From: Buttiauxella massiliensis
Lineage (GTDB): Bacteria > Pseudomonadota > Gammaproteobacteria > Enterobacterales > Enterobacteriaceae
Reading direction: 5' to 3'
NCBI RefSeq assembly: GCF_902500225.1
Contig: NZ_LR722653.1
Coordinates: 288,962 to 352,961, forward strand
Length of the DNA stretch: 64,000 nt
The notes beneath the pieces are model-generated. The model was not told the DNA's origin, did no database searches, and was given only the letters and a program-made list of their open reading frames with translations. Each line of letters starts with the position of its first letter. Position 1 is the first letter of the stretch. Position numbers and translations under genes: made by a program. Below, piece after piece: positions 19,403-29,078 of this stretch.

Positions 19403-20338
19403 TCAGGCGAGCCGCTGATATTCTTTGGCAATCTCGCAGGCTAGTACGGCGTTGTTAAACACCAACTGAATGTTGGATTTCAGGCTATCGCCACCGGTGA
19501 GTTCCGCCACACGTGCCAGCAGGAATGGCGTGCTCTCTTTTCCTACCACGCCCTGCTCTTCAGCCTCCCTTACCGCCCGGTCGATTGCTGCGTTAATTTT
19601 CTCCTCCGCCATCGCAAACTCCTCTGGAATCGGATTCGCGATAACCAGGCCACCGCTCAGGCCAGTTTTCCATTTCACCGCCATTGCGCGAGCTATTTCT
19701 TGCGAGCTATCCAGACGAATACTGACGTCAAATGAACTGGTGCGGCAGAAAAATGCTGGCAGAGCTTTGGTCTGATAACCAATTAATGGAACACCAAATG
19801 TCTCTAAATATTCAGTCGTTAACCCGAGGTCGAGAATAGATTTCGCACCTGCACAAACAACCGCGACATTAGTATTTGCCAGTTCTTGTAAATCAGCAGA
19901 AATATCAAATGAATGTTCTGCTCCACGATGTACACCACCAATCCCACCAGTCGCAAAGACTTTAATTCCGGCAAGAGCAGCAATAATCATAGTGGAGGCA
20001 ACTGTCGTGGCACCATTTTTCCCGGCTGCGACAACAAAAGGTAAATCACGACGACTGACTTTTGTCACGCTATGACCTTCACGGCCCAATAATTCAATTT
20101 CATCTTTACTTAAGCCGACTTTCATTACTCCACTAATAATAGCGATTGTGGCTGGGACGGCTCCGTGCTTACGAATAGTCTCTTCTACTTCAATTGCTGT
20201 CTGTGCATTCTGAGGGAAAGGCATGCCATGAGAAATAATCGTTGATTCCAGTGCAACAATCGGTTTTTGACTATTTAATGCTTCCTGTACTTCTGGTGAA
20301 ATTTGCAATAATTCGGATGAGATATTTAATTCAGACAT
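19403..20338 (-). CDS. psuG: PsuG, pseudouridine-5'-phosphate glycosidase
   Basis: It cleaves the C-glycosidic bond of pseudouridine 5'-phosphate to uracil and ribose 5-phosphate. It has 311 aa. The key residues of the E. coli enzyme are in place: Glu31 in ALESTIISHG, Lys93 in VTKVSRRDL, and Lys166 (Schiff-base lysine) in GAKSILDL. Its start overlaps the psuK stop by 13 bp, so the two are translationally coupled. Confidence 0.97.
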   Translation of the reverse strand: MSELNISSELLQISPEVQEALNSQKPIVALESTIISHGMPFPQNAQTAIEVEETIRKHGAVPATIAIISGVMKVGLSKDEIELLGREGHSVTKVSRRDLPFVVAAGKNGATTVASTMIIAALAGIKVFATGGIGGVHRGAEHSFDISADLQELANTNVAVVCAGAKSILDLGLTTEYLETFGVPLIGYQTKALPAFFCRTSSFDVSIRLDSSQEIARAMAVKWKTGLSGGLVIANPIPEEFAMAEEKINAAIDRAVREAEEQGVVGKESTPFLLARVAELTGGDSLKSNIQLVFNNAVLACEIAKEYQRLA

Positions 20339-21267
20339 TCTGTGTTCTCCACTAACGATGTAACATTCGCAACAGATAAATCAGGGTTATTGGTATATTC
20401 ACAGGCAAGTGCCATCGATGAACAACCCTGCGCAAATCGAACTGAATCTATAAATGGCAAACCATCCATCCAGCAGGAAACAAGCCCTGCCATCATGGCG
20501 TCACCGGCGCCGGTAACATTAATGACTTTAGTTTTAACGGGCGCAGACCAGCCGCTTTCCCCATTGATATCGCTGTAATAAACACCGTCTCCCCCCATAC
20601 TGAGCACCAGACGGTTTAAGCCATGCTGATGAAACCAGGAGGCAACTTTTCCTACATCGTCCCGGCTGGAAAGCGTAATCCCACTGAGGGTTTCCGCCTC
20701 AAGTCGATTGGGCTTCAGGGTGTGGATTTGATTGAGCCGCTCGCGAATTTTGACGCACTTCCAGGCTGAAACCGGGTCAACAAACACCGGTACATCGTGT
20801 ACATGTTCCAATACCCAAGCCAGTGTTTCTTCGCTGAGATTACAATCAACGACGATCACTTTTGCTCCACCAATAAAATCAGCATGTTGTGTTAAAAATT
20901 CTGCAGAAATATGATTGGTAATACTCATGTCATTAATGGCAACGAGCATCTCACCGGTATTATCAAGGAGTGATAAATAACTTGATGTATTTTCCCCTGG
21001 CACGACAAGGCATTTATCGACATGCACTCCAGATTTATTTGTTTGTGCCAGCAATGACTGACCATAAAAATCACCGCCCACAGCAGTCAATAACCATGCA
21101 TTTTTACCAAGAAGTGCCAAATTATGAGAAATATTTCGACCAACGCCGCCTGGCGTAAATTTTATTTTGCCTGGATTTGAGTCAGCATAATTTAAAGATG
21201 CATTTGAATACCCGGCAACATCCATATTGGCCGAGCCAACAATTACTATGTATTCCTTTTCACGCAT
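20326..21267 (-). CDS. psuK: PsuK, pseudouridine kinase
   Basis: A PfkB-family kinase that phosphorylates pseudouridine to the substrate of PsuG. It has 313 aa with FTPGGVGRNISHNLALLG near residues 38-55 and the canonical catalytic motif NVTGAGDAMMAGL near residue 255. It is the first gene of a psuK-psuG-psuT transcription unit. A 287-bp upstream region contains a candidate operator. Confidence 0.95.
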   Translation of the reverse strand: MREKEYIVIVGSANMDVAGYSNASLNYADSNPGKIKFTPGGVGRNISHNLALLGKNAWLLTAVGGDFYGQSLLAQTNKSGVHVDKCLVVPGENTSSYLSLLDNTGEMLVAINDMSITNHISAEFLTQHADFIGGAKVIVVDCNLSEETLAWVLEHVHDVPVFVDPVSAWKCVKIRERLNQIHTLKPNRLEAETLSGITLSSRDDVGKVASWFHQHGLNRLVLSMGGDGVYYSDINGESGWSAPVKTKVINVTGAGDAMMAGLVSCWMDGLPFIDSVRFAQGCSSMALACEYTNNPDLSVANVTSLVENTECLN

Positions 21268-21299
21268 AGCTCGTCCTCTGGCAATAAACTGCCATAAAA

Positions 21300-21369
21300 A
21301 TGAGTTTACCAGGTAGATAAACCACCATGAGTTTACTTATTAGAGCACATGTTCATATTCAAACATGTG
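21300..21369. promoter_or_regulatory. Candidate operator region of psuK
   Basis: A perfect inverted repeat CACATGTT-N8-AACATGTG (21346-21369) lies about 80 bp upstream of psuK. A 10-bp direct repeat ATGAGTTTAC (21300-21309 and 21327-21336) lies between it and the gene. The geometry suits a dimeric regulator. No regulator is assigned. Confidence 0.45.
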
Positions 21370-21510
21370 TTTATAGTAGGCGTGTTTTGAGCAAAGTAAA
21401 TACATCATCCAGATCTAAAATGAATAGATATGAACAAAGTCACAATTTTTTGTAGGTACAGTTTGCAAGGCAGGGGGAGATTTGAGAGGTGGGATACAAA
21501 ATATGGGCAT

Positions 21511-21538
21511 AAAAAAAGGGCAGAGAATTCTCTGCCCC
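21511..21538 (-). terminator. Terminator of fruBKA
   Basis: The perfect 20-bp palindrome GGGCAGAGAATTCTCTGCCC lies just after the fruA stop. On the minus strand it is followed by seven T residues. Confidence 0.9.
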
Positions 21539-21554
21539 GATTAGACTCGTTTAC

Positions 21555-23246
21555 TTATGCAGCTTTTGCGACAACTTCTGCTTCCGGACGTTTCAGGAAG
21601 GCATAAGACAGACCCGCCAGCAACGTTCCTGCAATTATCGCAATCAGATAACCCACAACCGGGGTAATCGCACCTGGGATTAACAGAACAAACAAGCCGC
21701 CATGTGGAGCCATCAGTTTAGCGCCTACTGCCATGGAGATTGCACCAGTCACCGCACCACCAACGATACAGCATGGAAGAACACGCATTGGATCACGTGC
21801 TGCAAACGGGATAGCCCCTTCGGTGATAAAGCACAGACCCAGAACCATCGCCGCTTTGCCGCCTTCTTGCTGAGCTTTGTCGAATTTACGACGCGCAATA
21901 AATGTTGCCAGACCCATAGCCAGCGGTGGCACCATACCTGCTGCCATAATGGCGGCCATCGGTGCGTAAGTTTGGGTGCTGAGTAACCCGACACCAAATG
22001 CGTAAGCCGCTTTGTTAACCGGCCCACCCATATCAGTACACATCATACCGCCAAGGATTGCGCCCAACAGTACCGCATTCGCGGTGCCCATAGTTTGCAG
22101 CCAGTGAGTCAGACCTTCGAGGATTTTCGAAACCGGCGTACCGATCAGATAAATCATCGCCAGACCCACAATCAGGCTTGAGAACAGTGGAATGATAAGG
22201 ATTGGTTTCAATGCTTCCATGCTTGGTGGCAGTTTCAGCTTGGTGCTAATCATCTTAGCAACGTAGCCTGCGAGGAAGCCCGCAATAATCCCGCCGATAA
22301 AACCAGAACCGGTGCTAACGGCTAACATACCGCCGATAAGACCCGGCGTCAGGCCTGGTCGGTCAGCGATAGAAAACGCAATGTAACCCGCCAGAACCGG
22401 CACCATCAGCGCAAAGGCTGAACCACCACCGATTTGCATCAGTGCCGCAGCCAATGTACCTGGTTCTTTAAATGCTTCGATACCAAAAGCGAACGACAGC
22501 GCGATACATAGACCGCCCGCGACCACCATCGGTAGCATGAAGGAAACACCGGTTAACAGATGGCGATAAGCACCTACCGACTCTTTTTTTCCTTCATTCG
22601 CGCTGGCTGCACTCTGCCCTGTCGCTGAAAAAGGCTTAGCCTCAACAACAGCTTTATCAAGCTCTTGTGCCGTTTTCTTCAGTGCCAGACCTGTTGAGGT
22701 GCGATACATCGGTTTGCCCGCAAATTTTGCCAGGTCAACTTCGATATCGGCCGCAACAATGACTAAATCGGCCTCAGCTACTTCTTCAGGGGTAATTGCA
22801 TTACCTGCGCCAACCGAGCCGCGTGTTTCAACCTTTACCCACCAGCCACGTTTTTTCGCTTCGGTTTCAATGGCTTCAGCAGCCATAAAGGTATGCGCGA
22901 CGCCCGTTGGGCAAGCTGTTACTGCAACAATGCGTTTTGGCCCTTTAGCCAGCTCGACCGGTGCAACACTCGCTGGAGCGGTATAAGGCTTCGCTTTATC
23001 TTTCGCTTCACCTAAAAACAGTTCCGGGTGCTGAACTGCACGGTCGATATCACCCAGATATACCTTTTTGCCATTCAGCGAGCTATCGGCAGGAATGGCG
23101 GTCCCTACAACGATTGCCATTTCAGCATCGTTTGGATTGTCGATAATCTGCAAACGCGCTTTTTGCGCGGCTGAACCCAGCAATGTTTTCGCGAGGTACG
23201 CACGAGCTTGCCCAAGACCTGGTTCAATAATCAGCAGCGTTTTCAT
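21555..23246 (-). CDS. fruA: FruA, fructose PTS EIIB'BC component
   Basis: This membrane permease imports fructose and phosphorylates it to fructose 1-phosphate. It has 563 aa: a degenerate IIB' domain at the start, the true IIB domain with the phosphocysteine in VAVTACPTGVAHTFMAAEA (about residue 112), and a IIC membrane domain from about residue 225 to the end (GGMMCTDMGGPVNKAAY). It is last in fruBKA, 16 bp after fruK. Confidence 0.97.
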   Translation of the reverse strand: MKTLLIIEPGLGQARAYLAKTLLGSAAQKARLQIIDNPNDAEMAIVVGTAIPADSSLNGKKVYLGDIDRAVQHPELFLGEAKDKAKPYTAPASVAPVELAKGPKRIVAVTACPTGVAHTFMAAEAIETEAKKRGWWVKVETRGSVGAGNAITPEEVAEADLVIVAADIEVDLAKFAGKPMYRTSTGLALKKTAQELDKAVVEAKPFSATGQSAASANEGKKESVGAYRHLLTGVSFMLPMVVAGGLCIALSFAFGIEAFKEPGTLAAALMQIGGGSAFALMVPVLAGYIAFSIADRPGLTPGLIGGMLAVSTGSGFIGGIIAGFLAGYVAKMISTKLKLPPSMEALKPILIIPLFSSLIVGLAMIYLIGTPVSKILEGLTHWLQTMGTANAVLLGAILGGMMCTDMGGPVNKAAYAFGVGLLSTQTYAPMAAIMAAGMVPPLAMGLATFIARRKFDKAQQEGGKAAMVLGLCFITEGAIPFAARDPMRVLPCCIVGGAVTGAISMAVGAKLMAPHGGLFVLLIPGAITPVVGYLIAIIAGTLLAGLSYAFLKRPEAEVVAKAA

Positions 23247-23262
23247 AGTTCCTCTCCTGCTG

Positions 23263-24201
23263 TCAGTTAAATGGTTTCAGATCAACACGGGCCATCATAG
23301 CCGCCAGTTGAGTACGATCTGTAATTCCGACATTGCTCTGACTTACCGCCAGCGCAGCCACTGCCGTCGCTAAACGCAGGGTATGTTCGCTGGATTCACG
23401 CATTAACAGGCCGTAGATAAGCCCGCCGACCATAGAATCCCCCGCACCTACGGTACTGACGACTTCGCATACTGGCGGTTTCGCTATCCACTCACCCGAT
23501 GCGTTAACCCAAAGAGCACCTTCGGCGCCCAGCGAAATCACCACATGCGCAATTCCTTGCTCACGTAGCGCATGGGCTGCTTCAATCACATCTTTCATTT
23601 CTGGCAATTTTCGACCAGCCCAGATTTCCAGCTCGCGGCGGTTTGGTTTAACCAACCACGGTGCAGCTTTCAGACCTGCGACTAAGGCTTCACGGCTGCT
23701 GTCGAAAATGATGCATGGGCACTGGCTACGTAGCCGCTTCATCCAGTCAGTGAAAGCATCAGGTGAAACGCCCGCAGGCAAGCTGCCACTAACACACACC
23801 ATGTCAAACTGGCCAAGCCAGCTCAGGGAATCAGCAACAAAACGCTCCCAATCTGCAGGAGTTACATCAAAGCCTGAGAAATTGAAGTCGGTAACTTCGC
23901 CATCTTTCTCAGTCAGTTTTACGTTGATGCGGGTACGGCCTTGCACCACCTGAAAACGGTTGGCAATACCCAACTCACTGAACAGTTGCTGAAAACCATC
24001 CTGGTTATCTTTACCCAGGAATCCACCTACCGTGACATCGATGCCAAGGTCTTTAAGAACTTTAGCAACGTTAATCCCTTTACCGGCGGCATGCAGACCC
24101 GTAGTGCGCACAAGGTTAACTTCACCACGTTCAACTTCAGGGGTGTAACCGACCAGGTCGTAAGCCGGATTTAACGTAATTGTTGCGACACGACGACTCA
24201 T
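23263..24201 (-). CDS. fruK: FruK, 1-phosphofructokinase
   Basis: It phosphorylates fructose 1-phosphate to fructose 1,6-bisphosphate. It has 312 aa and a PfkB fold with [12 protein letters not shown] near residues 58-69 and the catalytic [12 protein letters not shown] motif near residue 250. Its start overlaps the fruB stop by 4 bp (ATGA-type coupling). Confidence 0.97.
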   Translation of the reverse strand: MSRRVATITLNPAYDLVGYTPEVERGEVNLVRTTGLHAAGKGINVAKVLKDLGIDVTVGGFLGKDNQDGFQQLFSELGIANRFQVVQGRTRINVKLTEKDGEVTDFNFSGFDVTPADWERFVADSLSWLGQFDMVCVSGSLPAGVSPDAFTDWMKRLRSQCPCIIFDSSREALVAGLKAAPWLVKPNRRELEIWAGRKLPEMKDVIEAAHALREQGIAHVVISLGAEGALWVNASGEWIAKPPVCEVVSTVGAGDSMVGGLIYGLLMRESSEHTLRLATAVAALAVSQSNVGITDRTQLAAMMARVDLKPFN

Positions 24202-25331
24202 GCTGCCCCCTCACCAAGACCGGCAGCAACCGCTTCACCAATGGCTTTCAGCGCAAGTTCAGCATCCTCACCTACGGCCGTAAAGCGCAGGTGGTGGCCT
24301 TTTTTCACGCCCAGAGCGACGACTTTCATCAGGCTGCGACCATTGGCTGGCTTCCCGGTTCCATCAAGGTTTGTCACGGTAATCTCGCTATTAAATTGTT
24401 TAATGGTATTCACCAGCACCGTACCAGGACGGGCGTGTAGACCATGTTCATTGCGAATCTGGAAATCTGCACTCAGGCTATTTTGTTCAGCTGGGACATC
24501 AGTGGTCAGCAACGTCAGCAACCCAGGTGCATCTGCGTTCAGCAAACGGTCAGCATTGTTGTTTATCAACATATCGCTCAGGCGATTGAGAACTTGTAAG
24601 GGTTGGTCGTCGGCCACTGCAACCGTCATCAACAGCGATACCGGTTGGCCGTCTGCTTCAAAAACTGATGCTGGGCGGCTGATTGCCACAGCACTCGCGA
24701 GGTTGCCTTCGGTGCTGTCGTTAAGCCAGATACCCTGTCCAAGATAGAGTGGTTTGCTGGAAACTACGTGGCTTACAAAAGCAGAGTTGGCAGCACCCGC
24801 CTGTTTAATGCGACCGGCATTTAATGCCTGAAGCGTCATCAGGTCGGTGGCGGTAACATCTAACGCCAATAATGAGTTATCAAACAGCAAAGATGCAGAT
24901 TGTTTTTCGCCCATTAGCAATGCGCGAAGCTCTTCTGCTGAAGTCGCGGTTTTGAGTTGTTCAGCAACTTCGTCATCACTGAGCACATGTGTCAGCTGAC
25001 GCAGTAAACCAAGGTGTTCGTCAGAACGAGCTGCAATGCCAATTACAATGTAAGCTTTCTGGCCCTCGCCCCATTCTATTCCTTGTGGAAACTGGAACAC
25101 CTTAACGCCGGTTTTCAATACCAGATCACGGGTATCAGTAGTGCCATGTGGGATAGCAATACCGTTACCTAAGTAAGTGGAGGTTTGCAGCTCGCGAGCC
25201 AGCATACCTTCTACATAGCCAATACTGACGTTGCCTGCCTGCGCGAGCGCAGTGGCAACCAGACGTATGGCTTCTTCTTTATTTCCGGCACTAACGCCCG
25301 GATGAATATCCTGCACAGATAACTGGAACAT
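24198..25331 (-). CDS. fruB: FruB, fructose PTS diphosphoryl transfer protein (IIA-FPr)
   Basis: This cytoplasmic protein carries phosphate from EI to FruA. Its 377 aa contain an N-terminal IIA domain (phospho-His62 in IAIPHGTTD), a central receiver-like domain, and a C-terminal HPr-like FPr domain with [10 protein letters not shown] around the phospho-His near residue 299. It is first in fruBKA; two Cra operators precede it. Confidence 0.97.
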   Translation of the reverse strand: MFQLSVQDIHPGVSAGNKEEAIRLVATALAQAGNVSIGYVEGMLARELQTSTYLGNGIAIPHGTTDTRDLVLKTGVKVFQFPQGIEWGEGQKAYIVIGIAARSDEHLGLLRQLTHVLSDDEVAEQLKTATSAEELRALLMGEKQSASLLFDNSLLALDVTATDLMTLQALNAGRIKQAGAANSAFVSHVVSSKPLYLGQGIWLNDSTEGNLASAVAISRPASVFEADGQPVSLLMTVAVADDQPLQVLNRLSDMLINNNADRLLNADAPGLLTLLTTDVPAEQNSLSADFQIRNEHGLHARPGTVLVNTIKQFNSEITVTNLDGTGKPANGRSLMKVVALGVKKGHHLRFTAVGEDAELALKAIGEAVAAGLGEGAA

Positions 25332-25352
25332 GGTTCTCCTCTCCTGCTGAAT

Positions 25353-25364
25353 TGAAACGATTCA
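25353..25364. promoter_or_regulatory. Cra (FruR) operator, fruB-proximal
   Basis: TGAAACGATTCA fits the Cra site (TGAATCGTTTCA and its reverse). It is about 22 bp upstream of the fruB start, where the E. coli fru operon also has a Cra operator. Confidence 0.8.
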
Positions 25365-25418
25365 GCTGCAATGAGAAAAAATGCGCCATCCCACTCCTGA
25401 AACTAAATAAGACGACGC

Positions 25419-25430
25419 TGAAACGTTTCA
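25419..25430. promoter_or_regulatory. Cra (FruR) operator, distal
   Basis: TGAAACGTTTCA is a perfect palindrome matching the Cra consensus, 66 bp from the proximal site. Fructose 1-phosphate would release Cra from both sites and derepress fruBKA. Confidence 0.85.
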
Positions 25431-25702
25431 AGTAGTGTGGAGATCCTCCACGATTCAGGCAAGATATGTTGTATTTTCGTTACCAGAATTTAGAGGTTAC
25501 GCACATTTTCACTCCCATCTAAGCCGAAAAAGTGAGCAGTATCACGGTACGTTCAGCACACAATTTATAAGCATCAGCTTTTGCTGAACATAGCCAGGAA
25601 CAGCGTTTTAACTTTTCGTGTTGCTTTTGATTTGAACAACTGTTTATTTCCAGGCAAGGCGCGTAAACTCCGCGCGTTCATTGACCAGCCGACACTGAGA
25701 GC

Positions 25703-26884
25703 ATGCAAAACTCCCCCATAGCAGCAACACGCAAGCCCCTTGACTTAACTTCTTCAGCCTTTTTGATTGTAGCTTTTTTAACCGGAATTGCGGGGGCATT
25801 ACAAACCCCAACGCTGAGCCTGTTTTTGACGGAAGAAGTCCATGTTCGTCCTGCGATGGTAGGTTTCTTTTTCACCGGCAGCGCCATCATAGGTATTTTG
25901 GTCAGCCAGTTTCTTGCGGGGCGTTCTGATAGGAAAGGCGATCGCAAATCGCTTATTTTTGTTTGCTGCTTGTTGGGTGCATTAGCCTGCGTGCTATTTG
26001 CCTGGAACCGTAACTATTTTGTGTTGCTGTTTGTCGGTGTTTTCCTCAGCAGCTTTGGCTCCACTGCCAACCCGCAGATGTTTGCCCTTGCGCGCGAACA
26101 CGCTGACCGTACGGGCCGTGAAGCGGTGATGTTTAGCTCTATTTTACGTGCACAGGTCTCCCTTGCATGGGTTATTGGCCCGCCTATCGCCTACGCGCTG
26201 GCTTTAGGTTTTGGTTTTACCACCATGTATCTGAGCGCGGCCTTTGCATTTGTGGTTTGCAGCGTGATGGTACGGCTGCTCCTGCCATCAATGCGTAAAG
26301 AGGTGGTAACTAAATCCGCCACGCTTGAAGCTCCGCGCCGTAACCGTCGTGATGCCCTACTGCTATTCGTCGCCTGCACCATGATGTGGGGCTGTAACAG
26401 TCTCTACATTATTAATATGCCCCTTTACATCATTAATGAATTACATCTGCCGGAGAAGCTGGCGGGAGTGATGATGGGGACAGCTGCCGGGCTTGAGATC
26501 CCAACAATGCTTATCGCAGGCTATTACGCCAAACGTTTTGGTAAGCGTTTTCTAATGCGTATTGCGGGAGTCGCAGGTCTGCTGTTCTATATTGGTATGT
26601 TGACGTTACATAACGAATTCATGCTGCTGGGCCTGCAACTGCTGAACGCTATTTTCATCGGCATTTTGGCGGGTATTGGGATGTTGTATTTTCAGGATTT
26701 AATGCCAGGACAGGCGGGAGCGGCTACCACGCTATATACCAATACGACGCGTGTCGGTTGGATTATTGCAGGCTCGATGGCCGGTGTAGTTGCAGAAATC
26801 TGGAACTACCACACAGTGTTTTATATCGCGCTGGGAATGATAGCCATCACCGCTTATTGCATGATGAAAATTAAAGATATCTAG
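25703..26884 (+). CDS. setB: SetB, sugar efflux MFS transporter
   Basis: This is an inner-membrane sugar exporter (lactose/glucose efflux in E. coli). It has 393 aa, the E. coli length, and 12 spans. The MFS loop motif [10 protein letters not shown] lies after span 2, and [22 protein letters not shown] is family-typical. Its stop codon overlaps the convergent yeiW stop: both use the same CTAG. Confidence 0.94.
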   Translation: MQNSPIAATRKPLDLTSSAFLIVAFLTGIAGALQTPTLSLFLTEEVHVRPAMVGFFFTGSAIIGILVSQFLAGRSDRKGDRKSLIFVCCLLGALACVLFAWNRNYFVLLFVGVFLSSFGSTANPQMFALAREHADRTGREAVMFSSILRAQVSLAWVIGPPIAYALALGFGFTTMYLSAAFAFVVCSVMVRLLLPSMRKEVVTKSATLEAPRRNRRDALLLFVACTMMWGCNSLYIINMPLYIINELHLPEKLAGVMMGTAAGLEIPTMLIAGYYAKRFGKRFLMRIAGVAGLLFYIGMLTLHNEFMLLGLQLLNAIFIGILAGIGMLYFQDLMPGQAGAATTLYTNTTRVGWIIAGSMAGVVAEIWNYHTVFYIALGMIAITAYCMMKIKDI

Positions 26885-27135
26885 GGTGCAGTCGCAGCTT
26901 CCAGATAGATCAGGTAATCCATGGCTTGCTTGCGCGTTGTACCGCACATTTCCCGCGACGGTTGCAAGTTTGCGCAAACCTTTGGTCTTAGCGGTGAAAG
27001 AAAGATTTTACAGCGCATATCTGCGCCAAGCTGAACACATGGAGTATCAGCGGGCTTGCCATCTGGCATGCCAGGAATAGGACTTGATACAGAAGGCGCG
27101 GTACAACACGCGCCGCAATCGGGACGACAGTCCAT
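26881..27135 (-). CDS. yeiW: YeiW, CxxCxxCC-type small protein
   Basis: A small cysteine-rich protein of the YkgJ-like zinc/iron-chelating family, 84 aa from the ATG at 27135. It starts [15 protein letters not shown] (CxxxCxxCC). Further Cys residues at CVQL, RCKIF, KVCANL and EMCG complete the predicted metal site. The function is unknown. An ATG two codons upstream (27141) is an alternative. It is convergent with setB, sharing the CTAG stop. Confidence 0.88.
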   Translation of the reverse strand: MDCRPDCGACCTAPSVSSPIPGMPDGKPADTPCVQLGADMRCKIFLSPLRPKVCANLQPSREMCGTTRKQAMDYLIYLEAATAP

Positions 27136-27302
27136 CAACAATACTCCAGTGGGCTGACAAGGATCAGGACTCTAGCAGTAGCAGTGCGGCTTTACTACGT
27201 AGATTTATGCACTATCTGCAATGAAATCCGCTTGCCTGAAAGACGCCTCCCGAGTAATTTGACGCAATATTTTCGCTCCTCAATTTTTTACAGGAAACAC
27301 CG

Positions 27303-27875
27303 ATGCCAAGAGCTAATGAAATCAAAAAGGGTATGGTACTTAATTACAACGGCAAGCTGCTGATTGTTAAAGATATCGATATCCAGGCACCTAGCGCCCG
27401 TGGCGCAGCAACGCTTTATAAAATGCGTTTTTCTGATGTCCGTTCTGGTCAGAAAGTTGAAGAGCGCTTCAAAGGTGATGATATTGTCGACACCATCACT
27501 CTGACCCGCCGTTACGTTGACTTCTCTTACATTGACGGCAACGAATACGTGTTCATGGATAAAGAAGATTACACGCCGTATATCTTTACCAAAGATCAGA
27601 TTGAAGAAGAGCTGCAATTCATTCCGGAAGGCGGCATGCCAGACATGCAAGTTCTGACCTGGGATGGCCAGTTGCTGGCGCTTGAACTGCCACAAACTGT
27701 GGACCTGGAAATTGTTGAAACCGCACCAGGCATAAAAGGCGCGTCAGCAAGCTCCCGTACTAAGCCTGCAACAATGTCTACTGGCCTGGTTATTCAGGTT
27801 CCAGAATATATGGTGACCGGTGAGAAAATCCGCATCCATATTGCTGAAAAGCGTTCTATGGGTCGCGCAGACTAA
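27303..27875 (+). CDS. yeiP: YeiP (EfpL), EF-P-like elongation factor
   Basis: This paralogue of EF-P relieves ribosome stalling at proline-containing motifs. It has 190 aa in three beta-barrel domains (KOW-like about 1-64, OB about 70-130, C-terminal about 135-190). The tip loop reads SARGAA with Arg33 in place of the modified lysine of EF-P, as expected for the EfpL subgroup, so EpmA-type modification is not expected. AGGAAACACCG lies just upstream of the start. Confidence 0.96.
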   Translation: MPRANEIKKGMVLNYNGKLLIVKDIDIQAPSARGAATLYKMRFSDVRSGQKVEERFKGDDIVDTITLTRRYVDFSYIDGNEYVFMDKEDYTPYIFTKDQIEEELQFIPEGGMPDMQVLTWDGQLLALELPQTVDLEIVETAPGIKGASASSRTKPATMSTGLVIQVPEYMVTGEKIRIHIAEKRSMGRAD

Positions 27876-27908
27876 TACGTGTTTTGCAGTTTAACCGACA
27901 GACATCCA

Positions 27909-27930
27909 AACCCGCTTCGGCGGGTTTTTA
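27909..27930 (+). terminator. Terminator of yeiP
   Basis: AACCCGC-TTCG-GCGGGTT with a stable UUCG tetraloop and a T-run. Confidence 0.9.
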
Positions 27931-27950
27931 TTTTGGGAGAAATATTTGTG

Positions 27951-28415
27951 CTATTTCTTAATGGGATAGCTTACCAGCGGTTTGATCTCCTTTAGCACAA
28001 ACATACTCTGCATTTCTTTAATCCCCGGCAAACGACGTACCACTGACATAGCAAAGTCCGCATAAGAATCCAGATCGCGCGCGACGACCTGCAATAAGAA
28101 ATCGGCATCACCACCGATGCTGTAGCACGCAACCACATCCTCAAGTGCCGCGACTTCTTCTTCAAACTTCTTCGCTTCTGATTCACTGTGGCTGTCTATG
28201 GTTACACGAACGAACACCATTACTGCCAGGCCTATCTTGCGACGGTTAAGTACTGCGCGGTAACCCTGAATCACTTCGTCTTCTTCAAGCTTGCGTATTT
28301 TTCGCCAGCAAGGTGATGCTGACAACCCAATTGAATCGGCTACAGACTGGTTCGTCATGCGCGCATCGTTTTGTAAAAGAGTCAGAATCTTTACGTCTGT
28401 TGTGCTTATGGTCAT
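27951..28415 (-). CDS. Lrp/AsnC-family transcriptional regulator
   Basis: A 154-aa regulator with an N-terminal HTH (about 1-60: VKILTLLQNDARMTNQSVADSIGLSASPCWRKI shows the family's S-CWRRI-like recognition helix) and a C-terminal RAM/AsnC ligand domain (VVACYSIGGDADFLLQVVA). It is not Lrp itself, which is longer and found elsewhere. It is divergent from a DUF2000 gene across 164 bp, so that gene is its likely target. This pair is absent from the E. coli yeiP-yeiQ interval. Confidence 0.88.
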   Translation of the reverse strand: MTISTTDVKILTLLQNDARMTNQSVADSIGLSASPCWRKIRKLEEDEVIQGYRAVLNRRKIGLAVMVFVRVTIDSHSESEAKKFEEEVAALEDVVACYSIGGDADFLLQVVARDLDSYADFAMSVVRRLPGIKEMQSMFVLKEIKPLVSYPIKK

Positions 28416-28579
28416 CAGGTCAGATCCTTTTAATTTTAGATAATAAACGGGTCAATCCTGCCTTATTTTGTGCATTTTTCAAGCTATTTAGGCAGCAATT
28501 TCCCGCTAGCTTCCTGCATTATATTGTTCACAAAGAGCGACTCCATGAGCCATTTCAGATTCCCCTGCGAGGATAAAAT

Positions 28580-29002
28580 ATGAAGTTTGACGCCAGCCAA
28601 CATCGAAGCACGATTATTATTGATAAAGACCTGAGCCCTGGGCTTGCCATCAACGCAGCCAGCGTTATTGGTATGAGTTTCGGCCATACGGTGGAAAACC
28701 TGGTGGGTCCTGACATGCAAAGTGCAGATGCCGTCAATTATCCTGGCGTTATTTATGCCCCTTTGCCGATTCTCCTGGCACCTGGCGCTTATATACAGGA
28801 GCTGCTCAGCATTGCTGAAACAGACGAAGAAATTTATACGATGCCCTTCAGCGCCTTGGCGCAGTCATGTAAGACCTACGATGAATATGGGGAACGTATT
28901 TCTGCTGTATCCAGCAATCATATTGAACTGGTAGCAATAGGGTTAATTGGGCCGAAGAAAAAAATCACCAGGCTCACGGGTAACCTGGGTCTGTATAAAT
29001 AG
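28580..29002 (+). CDS. DUF2000 family protein
   Basis: A 140-aa cytoplasmic protein of the DUF2000 type; no biochemical role is established to my knowledge. Conserved-looking features are the RSTIIIDKDLSPGLAINAA start and the LVAIGLIGPKKKITRLTGNL end. GCGAGGATAAAAT gives an AGGA ribosome site. It is transcribed away from the Lrp-family gene and ends at a strong bidirectional terminator. Confidence 0.8.
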   Translation: MKFDASQHRSTIIIDKDLSPGLAINAASVIGMSFGHTVENLVGPDMQSADAVNYPGVIYAPLPILLAPGAYIQELLSIAETDEEIYTMPFSALAQSCKTYDEYGERISAVSSNHIELVAIGLIGPKKKITRLTGNLGLYK

Positions 29003-29019
29003 GCATATGTTGCAGCCAT

Positions 29020-29047
29020 AAAAAACGCGCCAGGAGGCGCGTTTTTT
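29020..29047. terminator. Bidirectional terminator (DUF2000 gene / uxuA)
   Basis: A perfect 12-bp stem AAAAAACGCGCC / GGCGCGTTTTTT with an AGGA loop lies between convergent genes. Confidence 0.9.
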
Positions 29048-29067
29048 ACATCAATTTTTTACATCAA
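29042..29067. repeat. 13-bp tandem duplication
   Basis: TTTTTTACATCAA occurs twice back to back (29042-29054, 29055-29067). The first copy includes the T-run of the adjacent terminator, so it looks like a slippage duplication. Confidence 0.85.
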
Positions 29068-29078
29068 TAATGTTCAGC

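Larger units (their letters stand above)
25332..25702. promoter_or_regulatory. fruB-setB divergent control region
   Basis: This 371-bp gap separates the divergent fru operon and setB. The fruB-proximal 100 bp hold two Cra operators and two GCTGAA-rich repeats. The setB-proximal half shows no operator I can name; a GCATCAGCTTTTGCTGAA imperfect hairpin lies at about 25572-25590. Confidence 0.6.
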
